From Actinoplanes sp. SE50/110 (lineage in GTDB: Bacteria; Actinomycetota; Actinomycetes; Mycobacteriales; Micromonosporaceae), in NCBI RefSeq assembly GCF_900119315.1, contig NZ_LT827010.1, forward strand, positions 2,216,001-2,280,000: a stretch of 64,000 nt of DNA, read 5' to 3'. Below the pieces are notes generated by a model. That model did not search any database. It saw nothing but the letters and a program-made list of their open reading frames with translations, and was not told the origin of the DNA. The translations under genes were made by a program, and so were the position numbers. The stretch's first letter is position 1. Every line of letters starts with the position of its first letter. Positions 30,683 through 39,255 of the stretch are shown here, piece after piece.

Positions 30683-33636
30683 GGTCGGTACCTCCGGCTG
30701 GTCGGCGGGCCGAGATAGCTGTCCTTGACGCCACCGGTGTCGACGACCAGGCGCTGCAGGACGACGCCCGGATCGAGCGCCCGGAACGACACGGTGTGCG
30801 GACCGGCCGCGGCGATCTGGTGGGTGGTGGCGGTGACGGTGACGTTGTCCGAGGTGTTGCGGGCCCACTGGCGGTTCATCGTGGTGTCGTTCGCCCCGGT
30901 CGCGGCGACCGCGTCGACGGTCTGCGGGGGTGCGCCGTCCACCGAGATCGCGTACCGCTGCCGCCCGTTGCGCGGCATCAGCATCGTGTCGATGGTGACC
31001 GGCCCGGCGCTGGTCAGCGTCATCGTGTAGTCGAGCTGGCCGCGGTCACCGACGCTGCCCGGCTGCCCGGCGGCCGGGAAGGCGGCGAGCGGGGTGATCC
31101 CGTCCCCGCTCTTGCCGATCCCGGGCAGCACCCGCCACCGGCCGGTGTGGTGATCGAACCCGGTCGCCGGGATCGACACGTACCCGTTGGCCTCCGCGAA
31201 GCCCCGCGGCGTGGTCACCGGCTTGCGGACCGGGGCGCGCAGCACGACCGCGCCTCCCGCGCCTTCCACCCGCAGCGGTACGTCGGTGACCCCGGCCGGA
31301 GCGCGCCGCCAGTCCACCGTGACGAAGGCCCGCACCTGCTTGGTGACGGTCCCGCCGGCCGGGGTGACGTGCACCCACGGCTGCCCGGCGGTGATCGTGT
31401 AGGCGAACGGCGTCGTCCCTCTGTTGTAGACGTCGAGGTACTGTCCCGGCTGCGCCTGCCACGGACTGAACTCGGGCAGCGAGCTCGGGTCCCCGCCGTC
31501 CAGCGCCACACCCAGCGACGCCCCGGCCGGCACCTCGATCCGTTTCAGGTAGGGGTAGATCTCGTCGGGCAGCGCCACGTTGTTCTTCTCGGGCTGCTGC
31601 CACGGCGCGTTCGGGCCGTACCGGGCCACGTTGCCGTAGCCGATCTTCGGCTGCAGCTGCCAGTCCTTCCACTTGCCGCCGGCCAGCACGGTGTTGTAGT
31701 AGGTGTTCAGCGCCTGGTCCTCGGCGAACCGGGCCTCCGCCTCGTCGGCCAGGTCGTTGGTCGCGGCCCGGCCCTGCGCCGCGTACGCGATGTTGGTGAA
31801 CTCCGCGCGGCGCAGCTCGTAGAGGTTCGCGGTGGCCTTGATCTGGTAGTAGACGAGCTGGAAGAACGCGTCGCGCAGGGCCTCCGGCACCCGGGCCCGG
31901 ATCCGCTCGGTCCGGGCGGCGAGCGTCTGCCACTCGGCGACCACCCGGTCCATCTCCCGGTAGGCGGTGAGGCTGAACGGATTGCCCTGGTCGTCGTAGC
32001 GCACCGCGCTCGGATCCGTCCTCGGGTCCACCGCCGGGTCGACCGTGATCCGGCGATTGAGCAGCTCCGGCTTGCGGCGGGACTGCAGAACGCCGTACCG
32101 GGAAAGCACCTCGGCGATCGGGGCGGACAGTGACGTGCCGAAGTTCTCCGCCGCATAGCGGCGCTCCCAGCCGTTGATCCCGGTGACCGGGATCGCGTCC
32201 GGATCCCACGCGTAGTTTAGGAAGAACTGGGTGGGCTCCTCGTCGTTCTTCAGGTCGCCGACGTTGGCCACCCAGAGCCGGTCCACGCCCGCGGTGTAGG
32301 CGCGGTTCAGCTGCTCCCAGGTGTTGGTCAGGTTCACGGTGTCGGCCCACTTGTAGTTGCGGCCGTCGCCGACGTAGTCGAAGTGGTAGTACATGCCGTA
32401 GCCGCCGCCACGGGCCGGGAGCGACGGGTCGGGCAGCTTGCGCATGTTGCCCCAGTTGTCGTCGCAGAAGACCACGGTCACGTCGTCCGGCGGCCGGTAA
32501 CCCTGATCCCAGTAGCGCTGCACCTCCTTGTAGAGGGTCTGCACCTGGGGCACGCCGAGCATGCCCGCGTCGGCGAGGATCCGCCGCTGACTGCTGATGA
32601 TCGAGTCCATCAGGTCGATGCCGTCGCCGTCGGGCAGGCCCACGTCGCCGTTGCCGCGCATCCCGAGCGTGACCACGCCCTCGATGTCCTGATCGTGCAT
32701 CCGCTGGATGCCGGCCCGCCAGTAGTCCTTGATCGCGTCCGGGTTGCGGCGGAAACTCCACTCGCCGGTGCCGGCGGGATGCCGGTTCCACTCCTCGATG
32801 CCGCGCATCATCGGCGCCTCGTGCGAGGTGCCCATCACCACGCCGTAATAGCTGGCGGTGGCGTGGTTGGCCGGGTCGTCCTCGGCGAACGCCCGGCCCC
32901 AGACGGCCGGCCACAGGTAGTTGGCCTTGAGCCGGAGCATCGTCTCGAAGACCTTGGCGTAGTAGTTCGCGTTCAGCCCGCCCGGATGGCCGGGGGCCTT
33001 GCCCGGGCCGAAGAACCCGGGCGCCCAGGTGCCGGTGTCCGGGTTCTCGTCGTTGATGAAGAAACCCCGGTACTTGACCTTCGGGGTGCCCTGGCTGTGC
33101 CGGCCGGGCAGGACGTACAGGGCGTCGGCGTGCGGCACCGGCACGTCGTCCCAGAAGTGCCAGGGCGAGACGCCGATCTGCCGGGACACGTCGTACGCGC
33201 CGTAGATGGTGCCGCGCTGGTCGCTGCCGGCGATCACGAACGCCCGGCGGACCCCGGGCAACGGGTGGTCGACGACCTGTTCGAGGGAGGTCTCCCACCT
33301 GCCGGCGATGCCGCGGACGTCGAGCCGGCCCGCGTTGATCATCTTGTCGATGAGGGTGGAGTGGCCGATCGTGCCGACGATGATCGGGTCGCGGCCGCCC
33401 TTTTCCGTGGCGCCGGTGGCGGCGGCCAGGTCGGACCGCAGGTCACCCGCCACCCGGAGCACCCCCGGGTAATCGCCGGCGCCGGTCAGGAGGGGAGCGC
33501 CGGCCAGCGGGAAACGGCCCGGCCCGGCGTGCGTGGAGAGGTAGCCGGTGGGGGCGGGGGCGGGGGCGGGGGAGTGGGCGGGGACGGGGGACAGGACGGC
33601 GAGCACGGCGACCGCGCCCGCCAGATGGCTTCGCAT
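30679..33636 (-). CDS. GH115-family glycosidase (xylan alpha-glucuronidase)
   Basis: A 985-residue secreted enzyme of glycoside hydrolase family 115, which removes (4-O-methyl)glucuronic acid side chains from xylan. MRSHLAGAVAVLAVLSPVPA is the signal peptide. Family stretches include KVKYRGFFINDENP, LKANYLWPAVWGRAF, GTSHEAPMMRGIEEWNRH, VTLGMRGNGDVG and VVFCDDNWGNMRKLP, then NVGDLKNDEEPTQFFLNYAW. The C-terminal about 170 residues (ANGYVSIPATGFDH) form a beta-rich accessory domain. ATG 33636 has GGAGG 8 nt upstream. Upstream lie a good promoter and two palindromic operator-like sites, suggesting substrate-induced control. Confidence 0.92.
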   Translation of the reverse strand: MRSHLAGAVAVLAVLSPVPAHSPAPAPAPTGYLSTHAGPGRFPLAGAPLLTGAGDYPGVLRVAGDLRSDLAAATGATEKGGRDPIIVGTIGHSTLIDKMINAGRLDVRGIAGRWETSLEQVVDHPLPGVRRAFVIAGSDQRGTIYGAYDVSRQIGVSPWHFWDDVPVPHADALYVLPGRHSQGTPKVKYRGFFINDENPDTGTWAPGFFGPGKAPGHPGGLNANYYAKVFETMLRLKANYLWPAVWGRAFAEDDPANHATASYYGVVMGTSHEAPMMRGIEEWNRHPAGTGEWSFRRNPDAIKDYWRAGIQRMHDQDIEGVVTLGMRGNGDVGLPDGDGIDLMDSIISSQRRILADAGMLGVPQVQTLYKEVQRYWDQGYRPPDDVTVVFCDDNWGNMRKLPDPSLPARGGGYGMYYHFDYVGDGRNYKWADTVNLTNTWEQLNRAYTAGVDRLWVANVGDLKNDEEPTQFFLNYAWDPDAIPVTGINGWERRYAAENFGTSLSAPIAEVLSRYGVLQSRRKPELLNRRITVDPAVDPRTDPSAVRYDDQGNPFSLTAYREMDRVVAEWQTLAARTERIRARVPEALRDAFFQLVYYQIKATANLYELRRAEFTNIAYAAQGRAATNDLADEAEARFAEDQALNTYYNTVLAGGKWKDWQLQPKIGYGNVARYGPNAPWQQPEKNNVALPDEIYPYLKRIEVPAGASLGVALDGGDPSSLPEFSPWQAQPGQYLDVYNRGTTPFAYTITAGQPWVHVTPAGGTVTKQVRAFVTVDWRRAPAGVTDVPLRVEGAGGAVVLRAPVRKPVTTPRGFAEANGYVSIPATGFDHHTGRWRVLPGIGKSGDGITPLAAFPAAGQPGSVGDRGQLDYTMTLTSAGPVTIDTMLMPRNGRQRYAISVDGAPPQTVDAVAATGANDTTMNRQWARNTSDNVTVTATTHQIAAAGPHTVSFRALDPGVVLQRLVVDTGGVKDSYLGPPTSRRYRP

Positions 33637-33664
33637 GGGGTACGCCTCCGGTGGATGAAGCGTT

Positions 33665-33677
33665 CCGAAACTTTCGG
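33665..33677. promoter_or_regulatory. Palindromic operator in the GH115 leader region
   Basis: CCGAAA-C-TTTCGG is a perfect 6+1+6 palindrome located about 30 bp upstream of the GH115 start and downstream of the promoter. It resembles the CGAA-N-TTCG operators described for LacI-type xylan regulators in Streptomyces. A related imperfect copy (CCGAGA-G-TTTCGG, 5 of 6 pairs) lies at 33762-33774, upstream of the promoter. Two sites flanking one promoter would suit repression by looping or dual occupancy. No regulator gene is adjacent. Confidence 0.6.
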
Positions 33678-33701
33678 TGACATGCCGATCGTTCCCGGTA
33701 A

Positions 33702-33729
33702 CGTATAGCCATGCATCTATAAACGTCAA
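33702..33729 (-). promoter_or_regulatory. Housekeeping-type promoter of the GH115-SGNH operon
   Basis: Read on the minus strand, TTGACG (33729-33724) and TATACG (33707-33702) are separated by 16 nt. They are the best -35/-10 pair I found in the window by eye, within an unusually AT-rich pocket. The predicted start is about 60 nt upstream of the GH115 ATG, so the palindrome at 33665-33677 would lie in the early transcribed region. Confidence 0.6.
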
Positions 33730-33781
33730 CAGCTGAACTGGCGGTCACCTTTCGTGATCCACCGAGAGTTTCGGCAGCGCG

Positions 33782-34957
33782 TCAGACCTGCCGGGCCGGG
33801 GCCGGGACGCGGCGGGCCACCGCGGCGGCGACCAGGGCCAGCACGCAGAGGGCGGCCAGGCTGAGGAAGCCGGCCCGGAACGAGCCGGTGGCGTCCTTGA
33901 CCGCGCCGAGCGCGTAGACGAAGGCGAAGCTGCCCAGGTTGGCGCAGAAGTTGCCGAAACCGCTGAGCAGGCCGGCCCGCTCCGGGCCGAGCACCGCGAT
34001 CGGCAGCGCGAACAACGGTCCGAAATAGACCTGCACGACCACCGAGATCACCCCGACCACGGCGAGCACTGCCGGCAGGCCGGGCACGTAGGTGAGCAGC
34101 GTCAAGCCGACGGCCAGCACCGCGAGCGAGCCGCTGATCACCAGCAGCGGCCGCCCGATCCGGTCGGACACGTAACCGCCCAGGTAGTTCGAGGGGGCGG
34201 TCAGGGCGGCACCGACCGCCGCGACCAGGCCGGCCGCCGCGAGGGACTGTCCGCGGTCGACCACCAGCCAGGTGGGCAGCCAGAAGGTGAAGCCCTGGGC
34301 CACCGCGAGCCGGGCGAACTGGATCACCGCGGTCAGCCAGACGATCCGGTGCCGCAGCAGGCCGGGCAGGTCGCCGATCCGGGCCGGGTGGTCGGTCGCC
34401 GGCCTCGGCTCGGCCGGGCCGGCGGCCCGCCGGTAGAGCAGCAGGGCCAGCAGCCCGGCGCCGGCGAACAGCACGAACAGCAGCCGCCAGCCGAGCGGGC
34501 CGACCAGCAGCGGACCCGTCGAGCTGAGCAGGATGTTCGACGAGAAGCCGCCGGCCACATAGAGGCCCATCGCGGTCGCCCGTCGATCATCCGGAAACTC
34601 CCGGCTGATCAGCAGCAGGCCCGGCGCGAAGACCAGCGCCCGGAAGAACCCGGAGAAAGCCTGATTCAACAGCAGCATGTCGTACGACGTGAGCACCGCG
34701 AACGCCGCGGCCAGCAGGTTCGTCCCGAGCAGCCCGGTCAGGAACAGCACGCGGGGCGAGAACCGGTCGGCCAGCAAGCCGGACGGCACCTGCATCAGCG
34801 CGTAGGTCAGGCTGCTCGCCGCGGCGAGGGTCCCGGCCTGGCCGAAGCTCAACCCCAGATCGGTCCGGATCAGCGGCAGGAACAGCGCGATCCCGCCGAA
34901 GATCAACGCCTGGGTGCTCTGACAGACGACCAGCAGACTGACGATCGCTCGGCGCAC
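33782..34957 (-). CDS. Major facilitator superfamily transporter
   Basis: A 391-residue MFS permease with about twelve hydrophobic helices. The loop motif between helices 2 and 3 reads SGLLADRFSPRVLF, and the equivalent between helices 8 and 9 reads GGYVSDRIGRPLLV. It resembles the anion/sugar-acid (NarK/OPA-like) and ACS-type carriers, but substrate is uncertain. The start is GTG 34957. It lies upstream of the GH115 operon on the same strand, ending 146 bp before the GH115 start. Uptake of released sugar acids is conceivable, but this is inference from proximity. Confidence 0.85.
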   Translation of the reverse strand: MRRAIVSLLVVCQSTQALIFGGIALFLPLIRTDLGLSFGQAGTLAAASSLTYALMQVPSGLLADRFSPRVLFLTGLLGTNLLAAAFAVLTSYDMLLLNQAFSGFFRALVFAPGLLLISREFPDDRRATAMGLYVAGGFSSNILLSSTGPLLVGPLGWRLLFVLFAGAGLLALLLYRRAAGPAEPRPATDHPARIGDLPGLLRHRIVWLTAVIQFARLAVAQGFTFWLPTWLVVDRGQSLAAAGLVAAVGAALTAPSNYLGGYVSDRIGRPLLVISGSLAVLAVGLTLLTYVPGLPAVLAVVGVISVVVQVYFGPLFALPIAVLGPERAGLLSGFGNFCANLGSFAFVYALGAVKDATGSFRAGFLSLAALCVLALVAAAVARRVPAPARQV

Positions 34958-35135
34958 CGCGTGATTTTCCCATCCGCGGCGCCTCGATGATCGTGCCGAG
35001 GAGAGTGACGTCGACTACGTTCGGCCCGGCCGGGAACCTGACCGCTCACGAACACGTGCTGTTACCGAGCCGCAGGGAGCGTTACGACCAGCGGCTCACC
35101 ACGATCGGCGGCGACAGCGCCGAGTCGAGACGTAC

Positions 35136-35447
35136 GTGTCTAACGGCGGCGCCAACCAGCAGTGGGACTTCCGTAGCACCGGCAGCGGCTGGGTCCAGCT
35201 GATCAACCGGAACAGCGGCAGATGCCTGGACGTGGCGTCCGGCTCCATCGCGGACGGCGCCGACATCATCCAGTACACCTGCGGCACCGGCGGCAACCAG
35301 CGGTGGCAGTGGCTCCCGACCGGCGGCTACTACCAGCTCAAGGCCCGCCATTCGGGCGGATGCCTGACCCTGGCGGCCGACGCGGTCGACCTGGAACAGG
35401 CCACCTGCGCCACCGGTGCGACGACCCGGCAGTGGTCGCGGGCCTGA
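35136..35447 (+). pseudogene. Ricin-type lectin domain fragment
   Basis: Encodes about 103 residues of a beta-trefoil ricin B lectin: GGANQQWDF, VQLINRNSGRCLDVASGS, GGNQRWQWLPTGGYYQLKAR and GATTRQWSRA. The QxW repeats are clear. The first trefoil lobe starts abruptly at SNGGANQQW, with unrelated sequence upstream and no signal peptide. It is most likely the 3' remnant of a larger secreted glycosidase or esterase whose catalytic part is gone. The region 34958-35135 holds nothing else I recognise. A GTG at 35136 could still allow expression of a small cytosolic lectin. Confidence 0.65.
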
Positions 35448-35474
35448 CCGGGAGGGTCCGTAAGCTCGGCCGAC

Positions 35475-36218
35475 GTGGATCTCCAACATGCCGCGCTGCT
35501 GCTGCTCGGCGGCGTCGGCTCCGGGCTGACCGGGTCGATCGCCGGGCTGGCTTCGCTGGTCAGCTATCCGGTGCTGCTGGCCGCGGGCCTGCCGCCGGTG
35601 GCCGCCAGCATGACCAACACGGTCGCGCTGCTGGCCGCCCCGGCCGGCACCGCGGCCGCCGCCCGGCGTGAGCTGCGCGGGCAGGGGCCGCGGATCGTCC
35701 GGGCGAGTGTGGTGTGCGCGGCCGGCGGGATCACCGGCGGGGTGCTGCTCAAGATCACGCCGTCGTCGGCGTTCGCGCTGATCGTGCCGTTCCTGATCGT
35801 GCTGGGTGCGCTGGCCCTGCTGTTCCGCGAGGGACTGCAGGACTGGTACACGCGGCCCGGCCGGCGGCCGCCGCTGTGGCTGGCCACGTTCCTGATCGGC
35901 ATCTACGGCGGCTACTTCGGGGCGGCCGCCGGGGTGCTGCTGCTGGCCGCGATGGCGGTCGCCGCCAGCGAACCGTTCGCGGTCACCAACGCGGTGAAGA
36001 CGATCGTGCTGGGCGCCGCGAACCTGACCGCCGCCGTCCTCTATGCGCTGACCGGGCCGGTCGACTGGCCGGCCGCGCTGCTGCTCGGCGTCGGCTGCAT
36101 GCTGGGCAGCAGCCTCGGCCCGGCCGTCGTGCGCCGCTCCCCGGAACGCCCGCTGCGCATCGCGATCGCCGTCGCCGCGGCCGGCCTGGCCGTCTATCTC
36201 TGGTCGCAGGCCCTCTGA
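35475..36218 (+). CDS. TauE/SafE family sulfite/anion permease
   Basis: A 247-residue membrane protein of the TauE/SafE (PF01925) family, associated with export or uptake of sulfite, sulfoacetate or related anions. About eight helices are visible, arranged as two halves. The first has GVGSGLTGSIAGLASLVSYP and SMTNTVALL. The second has FLIGIYGGYFGAAAGVLLLA and TNAVKTIVLGAANLTAAVLY. The repeated GxxxGxxxG and N-T/A-V signatures are family-typical. The start is GTG 35475. No sulfur-metabolism genes are adjacent, so the substrate is open. Confidence 0.88.
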   Translation: MDLQHAALLLLGGVGSGLTGSIAGLASLVSYPVLLAAGLPPVAASMTNTVALLAAPAGTAAAARRELRGQGPRIVRASVVCAAGGITGGVLLKITPSSAFALIVPFLIVLGALALLFREGLQDWYTRPGRRPPLWLATFLIGIYGGYFGAAAGVLLLAAMAVAASEPFAVTNAVKTIVLGAANLTAAVLYALTGPVDWPAALLLGVGCMLGSSLGPAVVRRSPERPLRIAIAVAAAGLAVYLWSQAL

Positions 36219-36280
36219 CCCGGCCGCTGCGACCCGGCTGCTGCGACTCGGCTGGCGCGCCCGGCCGCCGCGACCCGGCT

Positions 36281-36424
36281 GGTTCCCGTGGCGCGCCCGG
36301 CCGCCGCGACCCGGCTGGTTCCCGTGGCGCGCCCGGCTGCCGCGACCCGGTCGGTTCCCGTGGCGCCCCCGGCTGCCGAGATCCGGTCAGTTCCCGTGGC
36401 GCGGCGGGACCGCCGCCGCGGTCG
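36281..36424. repeat. Four 36-bp tandem repeats
   Basis: Copies begin at 36281, 36317, 36353 and 36389 with an exact 36-bp period. The core GTTCCCGTGGCGCGCCCGGC diverges slightly in the later copies. They fill the 221-bp convergent spacer between the TauE permease and the STAS gene. Because 36 is a multiple of three, all frames stay open and give 12-residue repeats, but I see no ribosome site or start that supports translation. Confidence 0.85.
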
Positions 36425-36439
36425 CTCGGCGTGCCGCGG

Positions 36440-36772
36440 TCAGACCGGCTCGACGCCGAACACCTCGGCCAGGCCGGTGACCGCGATCGCCTGACGGACC
36501 GGGGGAGAGGGCCGGGTCAGCACCATCGTCAGGCCCGCGGCGGCCGCCGAGTTGCGGGCGCCGACCAGGGCGCCGAGCGCGTACGAGTCGATGAAGGTCA
36601 CCTCGGCCAGGTCCAGCGCGAGCTCCCGGCAGGGTGAGCCGGCGACCGCCTTCTCCAGGCTGTCGCGCAGCTCGTCGGCGACGTCGACGTCCAGCTCCGG
36701 GGCGAGCAGCAGCGCGTGCAGCGTGCGGCCGTCCGCGCTCGTCCGGTAGGTCACGATCGCATCAGCACTCAT
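36440..36772 (-). CDS. STAS-domain anti-sigma factor antagonist
   Basis: A 110-residue SpoIIAA/RsbV-like protein. After a beta strand (TLHALLLAPELDVDVADELR), the phospho-site loop reads LAEVTFIDSYALGALVGARN, with Ser in the IDS position that partner kinases phosphorylate. The C-terminal VRQAIAVTGLAEVFGV is the usual final helix. In such systems the unphosphorylated form binds an anti-sigma kinase and frees a sigma factor. No kinase or sigma gene is adjacent, so the partner lies elsewhere. The start is ATG 36772. Confidence 0.9.
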   Translation of the reverse strand: MSADAIVTYRTSADGRTLHALLLAPELDVDVADELRDSLEKAVAGSPCRELALDLAEVTFIDSYALGALVGARNSAAAAGLTMVLTRPSPPVRQAIAVTGLAEVFGVEPV

Positions 36773-36882
36773 GGCGGGTCACCCTACCCACCGGGCGCCA
36801 CCCTCATTCATGATCGCGCCCGGCGTCGCGGCCGGGGCCGGGACGCCGGGCGGGCTCGCGCCGTACCCCCGCAATCGGCGGA

Positions 36883-39255
36883 TCAGGAGGGGCCGGAGTC
36901 TCGTTGCTGCGGGATTTCCGGGGTGGCGCCGTTGGCGTCGACCGGGTCGGGGCGGCGCCAGATCTCACTGCCGGTCGGCAGGTCGGCCGGCCCGTCGACC
37001 GGGACCGGCAGCGGCTCCGGGACGGCCCGCGACGGCAGCGCGGTGCTCAGCCGGCCGTGCCCGCGATGCGCTGCCAGCGCGGCCCGGTGGTAGCTCTCCA
37101 CCTCGGCGATGAACCGGTCGTCGGCGTAGACGGTGCCGTCGATCAGCGGGCCCGGCCGGCCCTCGAGCACCGCGATGACGTCCTCACCGGTCAGTGTCTT
37201 GTGCGTCTCCAGCGCGTGGGCCAGCGCCAGCACCTCGCGCCGGTTCTCCTTGAGGATGGTCGCGGCGCGTTCCAGCATCTCGCCCAGGCTGTCCTCGATC
37301 CGGTCGGCGAGCGCGCGCCGGGCGGACAGGTCGTTCTTGTCGCCCTTGGGCAGCGCGCCCGGGGTACCGGTGCCGAGCCGGCTGGAGGCGGCGTACGACG
37401 ACACCGTCGAGCCCATGCCCCAGACGCCCTCCATGTTGGTGGCGACCGCGGTGGCCGACTCCAGGTCGCCGGAGACCCCGGACGAGCTGTCCCCGTCGAA
37501 GAACATCCGTTCCCCGGCCAGCGAGGCGAGCGAGACCAGGATGTCCGACTCGTAGTGGCTGCGCCAGGTGGTGAACTGGTCCTCCGGCGGGATGCTGGCG
37601 ACCATGCCGAGGTAGCCGCTGCCTTTCTCGATCGTGGCGATGTCGATCTCCATGTGGTGCCGGGTTCGGTACGCGACCACCGCGTGGCACGCCTCGTGCA
37701 CCGCGACCGCGTGCCGTTCCCGCTCGATGTACTCCACGTTCTCCGCCGGGCCGAGCTCCTTGAGCTGCTTGGCCCTGATGACGTCGCGCCAGGTGATGGT
37801 GTCCCGGCCGTCGCGGATCGCGGTGATCAGCGCCTCGTTCACGGTGTCCTTGATGGTGGCGCCGGTCGCGTACGGCGTGATCGTGGCCAGCTTGTCGACC
37901 TGCTCCTCGGTCAGCTCGTGCTTCACCTTCGCCAGGTAGCCCTGATAGGTGCGCACCCGGCCGGCCTTCGACGGGTAACCCACCTTGTAGATCCGGTCGA
38001 TCCGGCCGGGCCGCAGCAGCGCCTCGTCGAGAGCCTCCGGCAGGTTGGTCGCCATCATCACCAGGATCCGGTATTTCGGCGGCGGCTTCGGCCGCATGCC
38101 CAGTGCCCGGCGCACGTGCCGGTTGACGAAACCGCGTGGCTTCTTCAGGCCGGACAGCTCGGTGAGCAACGCCTCCAGGGTGCCCATGCCGCCACCGCCG
38201 CCACCCATCCCGCCGCCGTACATCACCGAGTCGCGGGTCAGGTTCCAGCGGGACTGGTCGGAGAGGTAGGAGAAGCCGTGGCAGCCGTCCCGGAACGGGG
38301 CCGGGGTGCTGCGCGGGAAGCCGCCGCCCGGACCGCCCTGGGCGAGCGCCCCGCGGTTGCCCAGCGAGTCCGCCTCGTCGAAGAAGACGATCACCCCGCC
38401 GTAGCGGAGGGCGAGTTTGCGCAGCTTGCGAAAGAGCCCCTTGACCTTGAGTACGCCGACGCCGAAGAACATGTTGATGAACGCACCGGGGTCGACGAAC
38501 ACGTACGGCCGGCCGGTCTCGCCGGCCACCGCCTCGGCCATCAGCGTCTTGCCGGTGCCGGGCGGCCCCCACAGCAGGATGCCGCCGGGCACGTAACCGC
38601 CCTGGCCCTCGATCGCCTCCGGCCGCTCCAGGTAGACGATGTTCTCCTTGACCCGTTCCAGCACGTGGTCCTGACCCCACACGTCGGTGAAGCGGGTCTT
38701 CACGTCGTCCGGGTAGTAGACCTCGACGCCGCCCCGGGACAGGAACCAGAAGATCGCCGCGAACTGGCCGACCGCGATGAACAGGATGAAGATGACCTGC
38801 AGGAACATCGGGGCGGCCCGCCACAGCAGGGCCGGGATACCGAAGACGGCCATGGCCGGCGAGGTGTCCAGCACCGCGCCGAGCACCACCGCGAGCAGGC
38901 CGAGGAACAGCAGCCACTTGAACACCCGCAGCAGCCGGAACCGGGTCCAGTCGGAGAACACCCGGTGGGTGAGCCGCTCGACGCCGCCGAAGATGCCGTG
39001 CGTCCACAGTCGGTGATACCAGGCGGCGTGCTCGGAGTGCAGGTAGTGCAGCTGGCGCAACACCTCCAGGCCGGCCAGCACGATGATGCCGACGCCGACG
39101 CCGCTGTGCAGCCGGTTGTAGAGCGCATCCTGGAACGGCAGCAGCGGGTCGTCCGCCATGTCCGTCCAGACCAGGGCGAAGAACGCGATCGCGAACAGCA
39201 GCAGGAATTTGACCCGGTCCCAGAACGGCAGCCGCTTACGGGTGACGCGTGGCAT
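36883..39255 (-). CDS. FtsH-like membrane AAA+ metalloprotease with enlarged AAA insertion
   Basis: A 790-residue membrane-anchored protease. Hydrophobic helices lie near residues 15-30, 52-66, 108-130 and 135-172, more than the two in classical FtsH. The AAA domain has Walker A GPPGTGKT (230-237), pore motif FINMFFGVG, Walker B VIVFFDEAD (288-296) and RPGRIDR. Between Walker B and the later AAA motifs lies an insertion of about 70 residues with a poly-Gly run (GGGMGGGGGGMG). The M41 site is intact: HEACH (520-524) and Asp597 in SGDLESAT. ATG 39255 shares one base with the lipoprotein stop. A disordered Pro-rich tail ends the protein. Confidence 0.9.
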   Translation of the reverse strand: MPRVTRKRLPFWDRVKFLLLFAIAFFALVWTDMADDPLLPFQDALYNRLHSGVGVGIIVLAGLEVLRQLHYLHSEHAAWYHRLWTHGIFGGVERLTHRVFSDWTRFRLLRVFKWLLFLGLLAVVLGAVLDTSPAMAVFGIPALLWRAAPMFLQVIFILFIAVGQFAAIFWFLSRGGVEVYYPDDVKTRFTDVWGQDHVLERVKENIVYLERPEAIEGQGGYVPGGILLWGPPGTGKTLMAEAVAGETGRPYVFVDPGAFINMFFGVGVLKVKGLFRKLRKLALRYGGVIVFFDEADSLGNRGALAQGGPGGGFPRSTPAPFRDGCHGFSYLSDQSRWNLTRDSVMYGGGMGGGGGGMGTLEALLTELSGLKKPRGFVNRHVRRALGMRPKPPPKYRILVMMATNLPEALDEALLRPGRIDRIYKVGYPSKAGRVRTYQGYLAKVKHELTEEQVDKLATITPYATGATIKDTVNEALITAIRDGRDTITWRDVIRAKQLKELGPAENVEYIERERHAVAVHEACHAVVAYRTRHHMEIDIATIEKGSGYLGMVASIPPEDQFTTWRSHYESDILVSLASLAGERMFFDGDSSSGVSGDLESATAVATNMEGVWGMGSTVSSYAASSRLGTGTPGALPKGDKNDLSARRALADRIEDSLGEMLERAATILKENRREVLALAHALETHKTLTGEDVIAVLEGRPGPLIDGTVYADDRFIAEVESYHRAALAAHRGHGRLSTALPSRAVPEPLPVPVDGPADLPTGSEIWRRPDPVDANGATPEIPQQRDSGPS

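Noticed and set aside
36281..36424. 36-bp repeats as a translated 12-residue repeat protein
   Set aside because: Frames are open only because the period is a multiple of three. No supported start or ribosome site was found.
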